Origin: an uncultured Nostoc sp.
GTDB taxonomy: Bacteria > Cyanobacteriota > Cyanobacteriia > Cyanobacteriales > Nostocaceae
Direction: 5' to 3'
NCBI RefSeq assembly: GCF_937863485.1
Contig: NZ_CALMFY010000204.1
Span: 1 to 42,189 of the forward strand
Length of the DNA stretch: 42,189 nt
Each line of letters starts with the position of its first letter. Position 1 is the stretch's first letter. Under the pieces are notes generated by a model. The model searched no databases, had not been told where the DNA came from, and worked only from the letters and a program-made list of their open reading frames with translations. Both the position numbers and the translations under genes were made by a program. Below, in pieces: positions 26,298-35,585 of this stretch.

Positions 26298-27356
26298 ATG
26301 AACTCCACAACCAAATCTAAGGAATTTGAACAACATTATTCGGGGACACTTTCAGATTATGTAACTGCGATCGCTTGGTCGCCACAAGGTAAAACTTTAG
26401 CAGCAACTTCCGCCGCCGGAGAAGTAGTTCTGTGGAATGATGGCGAACTCACAACCTTACAAACTGGTAACGGTAAATCGGTAGACTGTCTTGCCTTTTC
26501 GCCAGATGGAAAATTTTTAGCTGTTGGTGGACAGAATGGACAAGTAAAAATTTGGCAGAATACTGAATTAATCGCCACTTTAGAAAATGCCCCCGCATGG
26601 GTTGACAAGCTAGCTTGGAATTACACTAGTAACCAACTGGCTTTTAGTTTAGGGCGTTACGTCCAAGTCTGGGATGCAGATACTGATGAAATTGTCGTGA
26701 CGCTGAATTTCGACAACTCTTCAGTATTGGGTATAGATTGGCGCATTGACGGACAATATTTAGCCATTAGTGGTTATAAGGGAGTCAAGATTTGGCATAG
26801 TCAAAACTGGGATGAAGAACCGTACAGCCTGGATACGACTACTGTCAGTCTAGCGATGGCTTGGTCGCCCGATGGCAAATTCCTGGCTTCTGGCAACATG
26901 GATCGTAGTGTCACTGTTTTGGAATGGAACAACCCTGACCCTTGGGTAATGCGTGGCTTCCCTGGTAAAATTCGCCAATTGGCATGGTCAGAAGCTACAA
27001 CTAAAGTGGGTGCGCCGATACTGGCATCTTCTAGCGTTGAAGGTATTGTGGTCTGGGAAAAGCTAGAGGATGATTCCTTAGGTTGGGAAGCACGAGTCTT
27101 AACTAATCATGTAGATGTGATCAATGCGATCGCCTTTGCACCCAAAAGCTTCCTTCTCGCTTCTGCTGCTGCTGATGGCTGGTTGTGTTTGTGGAACCAA
27201 GCCAAGGAAGTATCCCAAATTATCACAGGTGTCTCAGGAGGCTTTTCTAGCCTAGCTTGGCATCCCCAAGGCAAGTTACTAGCCGCAGGTGGTGATCAGG
27301 GCGAATTAGTTGTTTGGTCAAAGGTTTTGCGGGGTCAAGGATTTGGGCGTAGTTAA
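26298..27356 (+). CDS. WD40 repeat protein
   Basis: A 352-residue protein made almost entirely of WD40 repeats forming a beta-propeller of about seven blades. Repeat-like units include DYVTAIAWSPQGKTLAATSA, VDCLAFSPDGKFLAVGGQNG, VSLAMAWSPDGKFLASGNMD, INAIAFAPKSFLLASAAADG and FSSLAWHPQGKLLAAGGDQG. It has no signal peptide and is probably cytoplasmic. It lies 72 bp after the COG0523 GTPase with no terminator between, a pairing I recall as recurrent in cyanobacteria, and may scaffold the GTPase and its client. The spacer holds the common AGGAGTT and AACTCCT repeats. Confidence 0.88.
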   Translation: MNSTTKSKEFEQHYSGTLSDYVTAIAWSPQGKTLAATSAAGEVVLWNDGELTTLQTGNGKSVDCLAFSPDGKFLAVGGQNGQVKIWQNTELIATLENAPAWVDKLAWNYTSNQLAFSLGRYVQVWDADTDEIVVTLNFDNSSVLGIDWRIDGQYLAISGYKGVKIWHSQNWDEEPYSLDTTTVSLAMAWSPDGKFLASGNMDRSVTVLEWNNPDPWVMRGFPGKIRQLAWSEATTKVGAPILASSSVEGIVVWEKLEDDSLGWEARVLTNHVDVINAIAFAPKSFLLASAAADGWLCLWNQAKEVSQIITGVSGGFSSLAWHPQGKLLAAGGDQGELVVWSKVLRGQGFGRS

Positions 27357-27437
27357 GCAATACTCACTACTTGTTGAAGTTGAACCCCGGCAATTTATTA
27401 GCTATCCTGTATCAGCAAAGGTATCTTTGTGAGAATT

Positions 27438-27710
27438 ATGAAAATAGTCAAACTGATTTTACTTGCCTGTCCTGCCCTTCTAGCATTTATGTTGCTGGTA
27501 GTCAATCCAGCACACGCATCCAGCCTGAAATCTGCATATGCTACACAAATTATTACGATAGCATCTACACAACAAATTCCTGATTTAGCAACACCAAAGT
27601 TGACTCAAATATCTAATCCGATTATTGATCAACTTGGTTGCAATTGTGCCAACTGTGTTCAAGCTAAATTTCAGTCGCTACAAGGCAAACTGCCATCTGT
27701 CGATTTTTAA
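27438..27710 (+). CDS. Small secreted protein with a CxCxxC cluster
   Basis: From ATG 27438 it is a 90-residue precursor (a GTG 9 bp upstream is also open). Residues 1-27 form a signal peptide MKIVKLILLACPALLAFMLL ending in PAHA. The mature part is short and ends with LGCNCANCVQAKFQSLQGK. The Cys-x-Cys-x-x-Cys cluster could bind a metal or form a disulfide. I recognise it only as a small cyanobacterial secreted protein of unknown function. It lies 81 bp after the WD40 gene on the same strand, so it may be the third member of the putative Zur-controlled transcript; hairpins at 27738-27775 follow it. Confidence 0.65.
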   Translation: MKIVKLILLACPALLAFMLLVVNPAHASSLKSAYATQIITIASTQQIPDLATPKLTQISNPIIDQLGCNCANCVQAKFQSLQGKLPSVDF

Positions 27711-27737
27711 TAAAGTTAGGAGTTATGAATACTGTAG

Positions 27738-27781
27738 GGGCACAGCAATGCTGTGCCCTGATTAATTTTAATCAGCTTTTT
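27738..27781 (+). terminator. Double hairpin terminator
   Basis: GGGCACAGC (27738-27746) pairs with GCTGTGCCC (27750-27758), and CTGATTAA (27758-27765) pairs with TTAATCAG (27768-27775), then CTTTTT. The first hairpin is a repeat type common in Nostoc spacers; the second with its T-run looks like the functional end of the upstream transcript. Confidence 0.65.
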
Positions 27782-27842
27782 GTCCGTGGCGATTGCGCTG
27801 GCTGCGGCATAATTATTTATGTAATCAAGATATTCGCTGAAG

Positions 27843-28017
27843 GTCACGCCTTAAAAAAGAAGTAGGAAAGCTGTTCAGTGAATTCCTAGATACTGAGAAA
27901 GCCACTGAAGTTGGTACAATCGCTATCTGTACCCAAGCAGTTAAGCTCTTGAACAAAAGAGCTAGTCCCGGAATTGGAAAACTTGCTAGAGTGAACAGAG
28001 TTAGCCTTAATGTCTAA
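27843..28017 (+). pseudogene. Protein-like remnant upstream of ndhB
   Basis: An open stretch of 57 codons without ATG encodes protein-like sequence (EVGKLFSEFLDTEKATEVGT, then AICTQAVKLLNKRAS), ending with TAA at 28015-28017, only 21 bp before the ndhB start. No family was recognised. It may be the C-terminal remnant of a deleted gene, or leader sequence that is open by chance. An upstream in-frame TGA precedes it. Confidence 0.25.
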
Positions 28018-28038
28018 TCGCCAAAACCTATACATCTC

Positions 28039-29643
28039 ATGGATTTTGCTAATATTGCATCCCAGTTAAATGCTGGAACGATTTTGCCAGAGGGGATTGT
28101 TATTCTCACCCTCTTGGGGGTTTTGATTGTTGATTTGATTTTGGGGCGTACATCCGCGCGCTGGATTGGATATCTAGCGATCGCAGGTTTGCTGACTTCG
28201 ATCATCGCCCTATACTTCCAATGGGATGCGCCAAATCCCATCTCCTTTACTGGTGCTTTCATTGGTGATGACCTCAGTATTGTCTTTCGCGGCATCATTG
28301 CTTTGTCTGCCGCTACCACTATACTGATGTCAATTAGCTACATTGAACAGAGTGGCGCTGCTTTAGCAGAATTCATCGCTATTTTGTTGAGCGCTACTCT
28401 AGGAGGGATGTTTTTATCCGGGGCTAGTGAGTTGGTGATGATTTTCATCTCCCTAGAAACCCTGAGTATCTCCTCTTATTTATTGACAGGTTATACTAAG
28501 CGTGACCCTCGCTCCAATGAAGCGGCGCTGAAATACTTGTTAATTGGAGCTTCCAGTACAGCAATATTTTTGTATGGCGTATCACTGCTGTATGGACTAT
28601 CTGGAGGACAAACGGAACTGAGTGCGATCGCTAATGGTATTGCCACAGCTAAAGTCGGTCAATCTTTAGCTTTAGTGATTGCCCTGGTTTTTGCGATCGC
28701 AGGTATTGGCTTCAAAATCTCCGCTGCACCCTTCCACCAGTGGACACCAGACGTTTACGAAGGCGCTCCCACCCCAGTAATCGCCTTTTTATCAGTTGGT
28801 TCCAAAGCAGCTGGATTTGCCCTAGCCATCCGCTTACTGACAACAGCATTCCCCCTTGTTGCTGACGAGTGGAGGTTTGTCTTCACTGCTCTGGCCGTTC
28901 TCAGCATGATCTTGGGTAACGTAGTCGCCCTAGCTCAAACCAGCATGAAACGGATGCTAGCTTATTCATCCATTGCCCAAGCTGGGTTTGTGATGATTGG
29001 CTTGATTGCTAGTACACAGGCAGGGTATGCCAGTATGATATTTTACCTACTGGTTTACCTGTTCATGAACCTATGCGGCTTTACCTGCATCATTCTGTTC
29101 TCACTACGGACAGGAACCGACCAGATTGCCGAATACTCTGGTTTATACCAAAAAGACCCACTCCTAACATTGGGGTTGAGTATCGCTCTGCTTTCCTTGG
29201 GTGGTATTCCACCATTGGCTGGGTTTTTCGGCAAGATTTACTTATTCTGGGCTGGTTGGCAAGCAGGACTTTATTGGTTAGTCTTACTGGGCTTAGTTAC
29301 CAGCGTCGTCTCCATCTACTACTACATTCGCGTAGTCAAGATGATGGTAGTCAAAGAACCCCATGAAATGTCCGACGCGGTGAAGAATTATCCACAAGTG
29401 CGTTGGGACTTGCCTGGGCTGAGACCTTTGCAAGTTGGGTTGGTAGTAACATTAATTGCTACTTCCATAGCAGGAATTTTGTCCAATCCACTGTTTACAT
29501 TGGCTAACAATTCCATCTCCCATACCCCAATTTTGCAAGCAACAATCAACAGTAATCTAAAAGCACAAAATCTACTGCTTTTACCAAAGTTAGATTCGGT
29601 TAGTCAGTCTCAACCCTCAGTTGATTCTACTACTAAGATTTAA
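28039..29643 (+). CDS. ndhB: NAD(P)H-quinone oxidoreductase subunit 2 (NdhB)
   Basis: A 534-residue antiporter-like membrane subunit of the photosynthetic NDH-1 complex in the thylakoid membrane, required for cyclic electron flow, respiration and CO2 uptake. It has about 14 hydrophobic helices. Conserved blocks include [19 protein letters not shown] with the helix-5 Glu, [36 protein letters not shown] with the key Lys, and [15 protein letters not shown]. Start is ATG at 28039. The C-terminal 40 residues (after [11 protein letters not shown]) are polar and probably variable. ndhB is usually a lone gene in cyanobacteria, as here, with its own terminator. Confidence 0.97.
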   Translation: MDFANIASQLNAGTILPEGIVILTLLGVLIVDLILGRTSARWIGYLAIAGLLTSIIALYFQWDAPNPISFTGAFIGDDLSIVFRGIIALSAATTILMSISYIEQSGAALAEFIAILLSATLGGMFLSGASELVMIFISLETLSISSYLLTGYTKRDPRSNEAALKYLLIGASSTAIFLYGVSLLYGLSGGQTELSAIANGIATAKVGQSLALVIALVFAIAGIGFKISAAPFHQWTPDVYEGAPTPVIAFLSVGSKAAGFALAIRLLTTAFPLVADEWRFVFTALAVLSMILGNVVALAQTSMKRMLAYSSIAQAGFVMIGLIASTQAGYASMIFYLLVYLFMNLCGFTCIILFSLRTGTDQIAEYSGLYQKDPLLTLGLSIALLSLGGIPPLAGFFGKIYLFWAGWQAGLYWLVLLGLVTSVVSIYYYIRVVKMMVVKEPHEMSDAVKNYPQVRWDLPGLRPLQVGLVVTLIATSIAGILSNPLFTLANNSISHTPILQATINSNLKAQNLLLLPKLDSVSQSQPSVDSTTKI

Positions 29644-29679
29644 CCGAGTCTCACTCAATAGAACTTTGTGCTATAGGAC

Positions 29680-29714
29680 ACGCCTGTTTGCTAATTAGCA
29701 GACAGGCGTTTGTT
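29680..29714 (+). terminator. Terminator after ndhB
   Basis: ACGCCTGTTTGCT (29680-29692) pairs with AGCAGACAGGCGT (29697-29709) with one G-T wobble and an AATT loop, then TTGTT. It lies 37 bp after the ndhB stop; the next gene is convergent. Confidence 0.8.
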
Positions 29715-29792
29715 ATATCTTTTAACTTAATATTCAGAAAAGCTTGAAACGACCAATTTTCGTTAATTCATATTCCTGGAGTAGAAAAACAT

Positions 29793-30737
29793 CTAAGTTG
29801 TTTTCTTGGCTAAAATAGAGCGAACTTGCTGCCGTAACTGCTGAGGGAATAGCCACATACTTAAGTACAAGTATATGTCAATCGGTCGGAGCTTGCCCCA
29901 TCGTATAGCTTCCCCCAACAAAGGAAAGAAGGCTTTCCAATCACCTACAAAGGATGCAGAAGGAGCGATAATTGTTGCAATGAAGCCTGAATAAGCCTTT
30001 GGTGTTACTAAATTGCGGTTGTGACGAATCCAATCCAAGGAATATTGCCAGTCCTTGATGTTGCTTAAGCGCTTGATTCCCATTTCTGAATGCCAGATTG
30101 ACATAGGCTCAGGCACAAACTCTATTCCTACACCTTCCATAGCACTAACTCGAAGCAACCACTCCCAATCCTCATGTCTGTAAAATTTTTCTTCTAGAGG
30201 CATTTTTTGCATTAACTCTTTTTTCATGAAAAGAGTTGAGGTTTGTATGCAGCCCTCTCCTTTAAAAAAGGAGTTACGCGCAAAAAGATATTCACTTAAA
30301 TGTTCCGAGAGGTTAGGTAGCCTTCTCGGACAAATAAACTTACCTTTGTGAGTATGGGAAATGAAACGACTGGCGACAACTGGAAAATCATAATGGGAAT
30401 TATTTGCTACTTCAAGTTGACGCTCCAATTTTTCTGGAAGCCATTCATCATCGTCATCTAAAAAAGCTATCCAAGTGCCTTTAGCCTCTCTCACACCAGT
30501 ATTTCTAGCCCCTGATGGTCCAACATTTTTTGGTAGTTCTATTACTCTCAATCTTGGATCAGCTATCTGAGATAGTCCATTGACTGTTTCCTGATCGGGA
30601 CCGTCTATGATCACAATCACTTCAATTGATTCTAGCGTTTGAGTTAATGCAGTCATGACACTCTTTGCAACAATTTGTGGTCTATTGCGTGTAGGAATCA
30701 CGACGCTGACTATTATTTGGTTAGTTTCATTTACCAT
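29793..30737 (-). CDS. Glycosyltransferase family 2
   Basis: A 314-residue GT-A fold glycosyltransferase. The nucleotide-binding start is SVVIPTRNRPQIV (11-23), GARNTGVREAKG lies at 76-87, and the metal-binding DxD region is FLDDDDEW (92-99). EDWEWLLRV in the acceptor part and a hydrophobic C-terminal half (YLYLSMWLF) are also visible. It probably adds a sugar to a polysaccharide or lipid-linked glycan at the cytoplasmic membrane. Start is ATG at 30737. It sits at the edge of the decayed IS region and is intact. The flippase at 33612-35045 and the broken sugar transferase at 32595-33030 suggest one polysaccharide locus. Confidence 0.88.
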   Translation of the reverse strand: MVNETNQIIVSVVIPTRNRPQIVAKSVMTALTQTLESIEVIVIIDGPDQETVNGLSQIADPRLRVIELPKNVGPSGARNTGVREAKGTWIAFLDDDDEWLPEKLERQLEVANNSHYDFPVVASRFISHTHKGKFICPRRLPNLSEHLSEYLFARNSFFKGEGCIQTSTLFMKKELMQKMPLEEKFYRHEDWEWLLRVSAMEGVGIEFVPEPMSIWHSEMGIKRLSNIKDWQYSLDWIRHNRNLVTPKAYSGFIATIIAPSASFVGDWKAFFPLLGEAIRWGKLRPIDIYLYLSMWLFPQQLRQQVRSILAKKTT

Positions 30738-30810
30738 TGCTAATTTTTTGGGTAGTGATCAAGATGTAATAATAGATAGAGTAGAGGTGATTGCTAATTA
30801 CTCTTTACCC

Positions 30811-31409
30811 ATGCCTGTCTGTCTAAACTGTGCTTCTTATAAAACGGTTAAAAATGGTCGCATCCACAACGGGAAACAACGATTCAAGTGTCGTGAATGC
30901 GGACGGCAATTCGTTGAGCATTTGCCAAAGAAAGTGATTGATTTGGGGACACGAGAATTGATTGACCAACTGCTGCTCTCACGCATCTCACTTGCAAGAA
31001 TTGCTCGTGCCACGCAGGTTTCTGAGCCAGGGCAGAAAACTACGTGAATGAGAAATATGCGTTAATGCCCCGAAGCGTACAAGTGACATCCAAAAAAAAG
31101 GGGGGTTTAATGATTTAATGCGATGAATTGCGGTCATTTGTGGACAATTTGAGTAACAAGCAATGGGTTTGGTTAGCGCTCGATGCAGACACGTGCGAAA
31201 TTGTTGATATTTATATTGGCGCGGGATCAAGCCTCTGCCCGTCAGTTATGGAATACCTTACAATACGGTCTATCGCCAGTGTGCGCTCTTACATCGATTT
31301 TTGTCCTGTGTATGCGGCAGTGTTACCGAGCAAGCGGTATCGAACAGTGAGAAAAAAGACGGGAAAAACGAGCTATATTGAGCCATTTAATAATACAACA
31401 TTGAGATAA
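30811..31409 (+). pseudogene. IS1-family transposase remnant
   Basis: The first part (ATG 30811) is an InsA-like zinc-finger region, MPVCLNCASYKTVKNGRIHN then RFKCRECGRQFVEH. A frameshift near 31030 leads to NYVNEKYALMPRSVQVT and a stop, then the InsB-like catalytic part FVDNLSNKQWVWLALDADTC and GKTSYIEPFNNT. Further frameshifts lie between about 31220 and 31330, and the 3' end is missing after FNNTTLR. Zinc-finger cysteines C4, C7, C28 and C31 are present, but the element is not functional. A possible left end is GGTAGTGATCAAGATG near 30754. Confidence 0.8.
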
Positions 31410-31561
31410 TCTGTGTCCCAATTAGTCCAAATAACTCTGTCCAATTCTTACGTCATTAGAGAATCACATTGCTGCCATTTAGTATTTCATTCATTACTAC
31501 AATACATCATTACTTGTTTAGTACTTCCACAGTCCAAATCCTGATGTGATTCGGATTGTTA

Positions 31562-31691
31562 GAGGTTGTTTGAAAAGTGTTTTGCTGTAACTTTAGGCAC
31601 TTTTAAACCCCCTAATAATCCACCTTAAAAAGGGGGATTTAGAGAGAACTAGAACTTTTGATACCGACAAGAGGACTTTTCAAATATCCTC
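31562..31691. mobile_element. MITE-like element
   Basis: Imperfect 17-bp terminal inverted repeats, GAGGTTGTTTGAAAAGT (31562-31578) and ACTTTTCAAATATCCTC (31675-31691, three mismatches), bound about 130 bp with no coding capacity. Inside is an ACCCCCTAATAATCCACC / AAAGGGGG hairpin. This matches the miniature inverted-repeat elements common in Nostocales genomes. Confidence 0.65.
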
Positions 31692-31770
31692 TTATACGGT
31701 CGTCTTTTTTACTTATAAAATAAACTTAGCACATTGTCAGACATTCACTGACATCTTGAGAAATTAAATA

Positions 31771-31983
31771 TTAATCGACTGAAACGGGCGATTCACACCC
31801 GAAAATCCCCGAATCGGGAAAGAGCAAGTCACGCAGGGGATACCTGCAAGGGTGAAGATATAAAGCTGCTTCGATAAACAATCGATTGTCTTTAGCGGTA
31901 ACTCCCACATCGCCCTCTCGCCCAGGTAGCAAGTCTTTGATTCTCTCCCACTGGTCATCTCGTAGTGCGTATCGGCGCGTCAT
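31771..31983 (-). pseudogene. IS5-family transposase N-terminal remnant
   Basis: On the minus strand, ATG 31983 begins MTRRYALRDDQWERIKDLLP then GREGDVGVTAKDNRLFIEA, the usual N-terminus of IS5-family transposases. After LFIEAALY the reading frame is disturbed (the expected arginine- and tryptophan-containing PWRDLP block reads YPLRDLLFP), and the frame closes at 31771. No DDE catalytic core remains. Confidence 0.75.
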
Positions 31984-32204
31984 CGTTTTTTTGTTGTCTA
32001 TTCTTGTTTAGCAGTTCTGATTTCAGTTTACGTAATTGATGACACGCCCTAGCGCTGTTTTATTACTCTCGTTAGAGAATATTATAAGCCTTGTTTTTCC
32101 ATGCTTGGTTACGGGCAAAGATTTTTTTTGGTTTGATAAAATAAGGCTTTGAACAAGATTCAAGGTCAGCATCTTTTTTCTCTCGCCAGAGACATAAAAG
32201 AGCG

Positions 32205-32362
32205 CTAGTTACGATACTTCCCATCTGTCGATGTTGTTTGAGTAATTTTTCAATAAAACTTAACGCGACTCAAAATTGCTTGGCTAGCAGCCTTTGAGAA
32301 ATCTTCGCTTCAGCGTATGTCTCAACAATTTTCTGGCGTAGGTCAAGTGAGTATGCTTTCAT
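32205..32362 (-). pseudogene. IS630-family transposase N-terminal remnant
   Basis: From ATG 32362 on the minus strand: MKAYSLDLRQKIVETYAEAK then ISQRLLAKQF, a stop codon, and VALSFIEKLLKQHRQMGSI, the helix-turn-helix start of an IS630/Tc1-type transposase. The catalytic region does not continue on this strand. The remaining sequence down to about 32000 is unassigned. Confidence 0.7.
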
Positions 32363-32594
32363 TTCTACTGAAGGAAATACGATTGAGCTATTCTCTATCT
32401 GTACCTCACTGGATCGGGAAACACTATATATAAATTTTTGTAACGATAATTAAACTTTTGATGCATTTTATTATATTATATATTTGCAAGTTTTGTTAAT
32501 CAGTAATTATGCGTAAATAAACAAAGAACTTCTAAGCAAGACTGAATTAGTCTAGCTAAACATGCTAAAGTTGGGATTCAAATAGGAATCACTA

Positions 32595-33030
32595 GCTGTC
32601 CAAGGTATTTATCGAGAAGGTCAAAAACGCTATGACTATTTCAATATTATCAAATCACTAACTTTTGCTCATGGATTAATACTTCTTGCTTGTTTATGTT
32701 ACACGTCCCAGATTAATATTATTATCTTGGGTGCTAAGTATGTTATTTATTTATACTGGTAGATATGCTGTAAATATTACTCTTGAATATCTGCGCAAGC
32801 AGAAAAAATAGTTCGTTCTTCTGTATTCATTATTTGTGAACCTTAAGATCATGAGCAGATTGCTAGCTTTATAAAAAAAGAAAAGCATTATATTGTATCT
32901 GGAACGGCGAATGCTAATTTATTAGACAGATATCAACGTCAGCAAATCTTGAATCAACTTAATCAATTAGCTGTAACAGAAGTTTTTATACCTTGGGATA
33001 CTCTAAAAAATAGAATACTTTTATGCTTGA
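32595..33030 (+). pseudogene. Broken exopolysaccharide sugar-phosphate transferase gene
   Basis: Pieces in different frames: AVQGIYREGQKRYDYFNIIK (from 32595), MLFIYTGRYAVNITLEYLRK (about 32740), then VRSSVFIICEP, a stop, and DHEQIASFIKKEKHYIVSGT, LLDRYQRQQILNQLNQLAVT and EVFIPWDTLKNR. This resembles the membrane and nucleotide-binding N-terminal half of WcaJ/WbaP-like polyprenyl glycosylphosphotransferases, which load the first sugar phosphate onto undecaprenyl phosphate. The catalytic C-terminal half is absent; an IS630-like remnant begins at about 33049. At least three frame breaks and one stop make it a clear pseudogene. Confidence 0.6.
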
Positions 33031-33048
33031 TAGTTTTGGGAGAAATAG

Positions 33049-33540
33049 TATTCGAGAAAACAAACCCTGGCTGAGGTGAGTAGCTCCACTATTAGTCGTG
33101 TACTGAAACGTTTGGGATTAACCCGAAAAAAACATTCCATGCCACTTAAAGGCAGACAGAGCGAGTTCAAAACTTACGAAGAGATTACAGTAAACAAATA
33201 ACCACCCTAGAGTAGAGGATTTGGTATTTGTGATGAAGCTGTAGTCAATTTAGGAATGACTCGTCAATTTGGACGGGCATTATCAGGATAAAGAGCTTAT
33301 GGAACACGTCCTCAACAACGAGGTAAGAATGTGAGTCTTATAGCGGTTATCGATTGGATGATAACACCAAAATCCTTGCTGTCAAATCATTTCAGCAAAG
33401 TTTTTGTATCTCACTCAACTGCACACTACTATATAGGTGCGATGCCTACGGCGGTAAACTACGCATTGCGAGGTGTTATTGCTTCGACAGCTATTCTGGG
33501 GGCAACGGAACAGTGCCTTACAGAATATTTAGAGCCAGTA
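33049..33540 (+). pseudogene. IS630-family transposase remnant, central part
   Basis: Readable pieces are YSRKQTLAEVSSSTISRVLK then RLGLTRKKTFHAT, a stop, RQTERVQNLRRDYSKQITTL, and after a frameshift DEAVVNLGMTRQFGRALSG, a stop, and RAYGTRPQQRGKNVSLIAVI. The DE in DEAVVNLG corresponds to the second catalytic Asp block. Downstream, about 33470-33540, ALRGVIASTAILGATEQCLT may be the continuation. A copy of the dispersed GC-rich repeat (33439-33464) interrupts it. It directly abuts the broken sugar transferase. Confidence 0.7.
33439..33464 (+). repeat. Dispersed GC-rich repeat in the IS630 remnant
   Basis: GCGATGCCTACGGCGG followed by TAAACTACGC: the left half is identical to the copy at 22113, and the right half is diverged. 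Confidence 0.65.
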
Positions 33541-33611
33541 AGCGAGTATTATATATAACTTTTAATTTCAGCAAATTAACTTCATAGAACACACGTTCGT
33601 ATCTGATCCAA

Positions 33612-35045
33612 ATGTTTACTGCTATAAGTAATTCCCTCTCAATGATGGTCAATCGGTTAGCACAAAGCATTACAGCCTTTGTATTAACCGCTGCTATTGC
33701 TAAGACTCTAGGAGTTGAGGCTTTAGGGCAGTATCTACTAGCGTATAGCTTCTACTATATGTTTATGGGCATTGCTTCACAAGGGCTAAAAGTATTGTTT
33801 ACCAGAGAACTAGCCCGTGAACCAGAAAAAACATCTGTTTGTTTAATAAGTGGTAGCTGGTTGCAATTAATATTTAGTTTTTTCAGTTATGGGGCTTTAG
33901 TGATTGTAGTGTTTTTACTTCCCTATAGTTCTAAAACCTCGACTATTTGCTACATCATGGGCTTCACGATCATTCCTTTTGCACTTTCCAATATCACTGA
34001 GGCAATTTTTCAAGCTCAAGAAAAGATGCATCTGATTGCCATCGCTACAGTGCCAGTGTACATTGGACGCGTAATCATAATGATTTGGGCGATGCGACTG
34101 AAATATGGAATTGAATCTGTGGGGGCAATCCTATTTTTTTCAGAAACACTAATTCTGGTAATTGAATGGATTTTTATCACACAATCAGTCAAAATCCAAT
34201 GGCAGATTGATAGAATTTTTGTACGGGATACAATTAAAAATGTACGGACATTTGTTGCTATTGAAGCAATGGCTGTAGTCAGTAGCAGAATGCAAATTTT
34301 GATTCTTTCATTGTTAGGAAATGAATTTTTAGTTGGTCTTTTTGGTGGGATAGGACAAGTGCTACAACCCTTTTTGATTATTGCCAACAGTATCAGTGTA
34401 GGAATGTTTCCGACACTCTCAAAAGCAGCAAATCAAGGGCAGGAAAAGCAGCAGCAGATCGCTGAAAACTTTATTGAAATTATACTAACTATGGGATTAC
34501 CCTTATTCCTTGGATTGTTATTTTTTGGTAAAGATTTACTGGTTTTTATCTATACCCCTAGTTTTGCTCAAGGAAGTTTAGCTCTGAGTATAACTGCTGT
34601 ATCACTGCTTTTATTGCCTTTCATACGCACACTGTGCAATCTACTTGTAGCCAATCATTTTGAGATAGTGAACCTGCGTGAAGTGTTTATTACAACTGTA
34701 TTAGCAAGCTTGGTAGGTGTGGCATTAGTTCCGCAATATCATTTACTAGGTGCAGCTATAATGACATTGGTAATGACTGTTCTTGGCTTTAGCCAGTATG
34801 TTTACTTTACGTATACTCTTTTATTTCCATTAAACTTTTGGCGAATTATTCGCCGTCCAGTTATAATCGGCACTTTGATGCTAGTTGTATTTTTAATTTT
34901 AAAAAATATTAATTTAGACTTTTTATTAACTCTGATTATTGCGACTTCCTTTTATATTTTATTTGTTATTTTGATGAGTATTCATGTTTTAGGTGGAATT
35001 CATATTATCTGGGAAAAGTTTGTAAAAAAGGTAAAAAAGGGATGA
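33612..35045 (+). CDS. Wzx-type polysaccharide flippase (oligosaccharide translocase)
   Basis: A 477-residue integral membrane protein with about 12-14 hydrophobic helices of the MATE/MOP superfamily. It would flip undecaprenyl-linked sugar units across the cytoplasmic membrane for capsule, exopolysaccharide or heterocyst-envelope glycan assembly. Typical features are the N-terminal helix pattern with AAIAKTLGVEALGQYLLAYS, the mid-region LFGGIGQVLQPFLIIANSIS, and FPTLSKAANQGQE. Start is ATG at 33612. The next 540 bp hold no gene. Its upstream neighbours are transposon debris and a broken sugar transferase, so it may have lost its operon partners, although the frame is intact. Confidence 0.88.
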   Translation: MFTAISNSLSMMVNRLAQSITAFVLTAAIAKTLGVEALGQYLLAYSFYYMFMGIASQGLKVLFTRELAREPEKTSVCLISGSWLQLIFSFFSYGALVIVVFLLPYSSKTSTICYIMGFTIIPFALSNITEAIFQAQEKMHLIAIATVPVYIGRVIIMIWAMRLKYGIESVGAILFFSETLILVIEWIFITQSVKIQWQIDRIFVRDTIKNVRTFVAIEAMAVVSSRMQILILSLLGNEFLVGLFGGIGQVLQPFLIIANSISVGMFPTLSKAANQGQEKQQQIAENFIEIILTMGLPLFLGLLFFGKDLLVFIYTPSFAQGSLALSITAVSLLLLPFIRTLCNLLVANHFEIVNLREVFITTVLASLVGVALVPQYHLLGAAIMTLVMTVLGFSQYVYFTYTLLFPLNFWRIIRRPVIIGTLMLVVFLILKNINLDFLLTLIIATSFYILFVILMSIHVLGGIHIIWEKFVKKVKKG

Positions 35046-35585
35046 AGTTTCAACACTTGCTCCTGCTTAGAAAATAGCAAATTTGCAAAATCTTAAAGTA
35101 ACTAAAGCAATGAATATTGAATATCTCAAACCAGAAAAAGCAACAACCAAAAAATTAGCAACGGTAAATGAAACTAATCGAACAATCTAGGGCAAACGCA
35201 TCTAAAAGTATAAAAATCATTTTTCTGCAAGAGTTCCAGGCTGGAGCATCAAACACTATTTTTTCATCAATATTTTTATCCAGTAAGCATTTCATAAATC
35301 ACCTGCGTTTACCCTGACGGATAAATCCGCTACTCACAATAAAGATAAAAAATCCCTGTTTTCCATAAATAAACTTAGTAACTCTGAAACCGTAATTAAT
35401 TACGAATTACTAACTATTCAGTCACTATGACCTCATAAGCTAATGAGTATTTAAATTGTATAAAAGCAAGGCTGAAGCCGCTTACTACAAGCGAATCATT
35501 CTACAAAAATGAATGACGATTAGCTTACCACAGTGAACATTAATTTTTTCTACAATCATTTGAAATAATTAGTAAACCTACTAGT
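35046..35585. other. Non-coding gap between flippase and kinase genes
   Basis: An AT-rich spacer between the 3' ends of two convergent genes. One short frame (ATG near 35110: MNIEYLKPEKATTKKLATVN plus six residues) ends in a stop and is followed by more stops; it could be a gene remnant but matches nothing I know. GCTGAAGCCGCTTAC near 35470 is part of a hairpin-prone repeat. No clear terminator or RNA gene was found. Confidence 0.5.
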
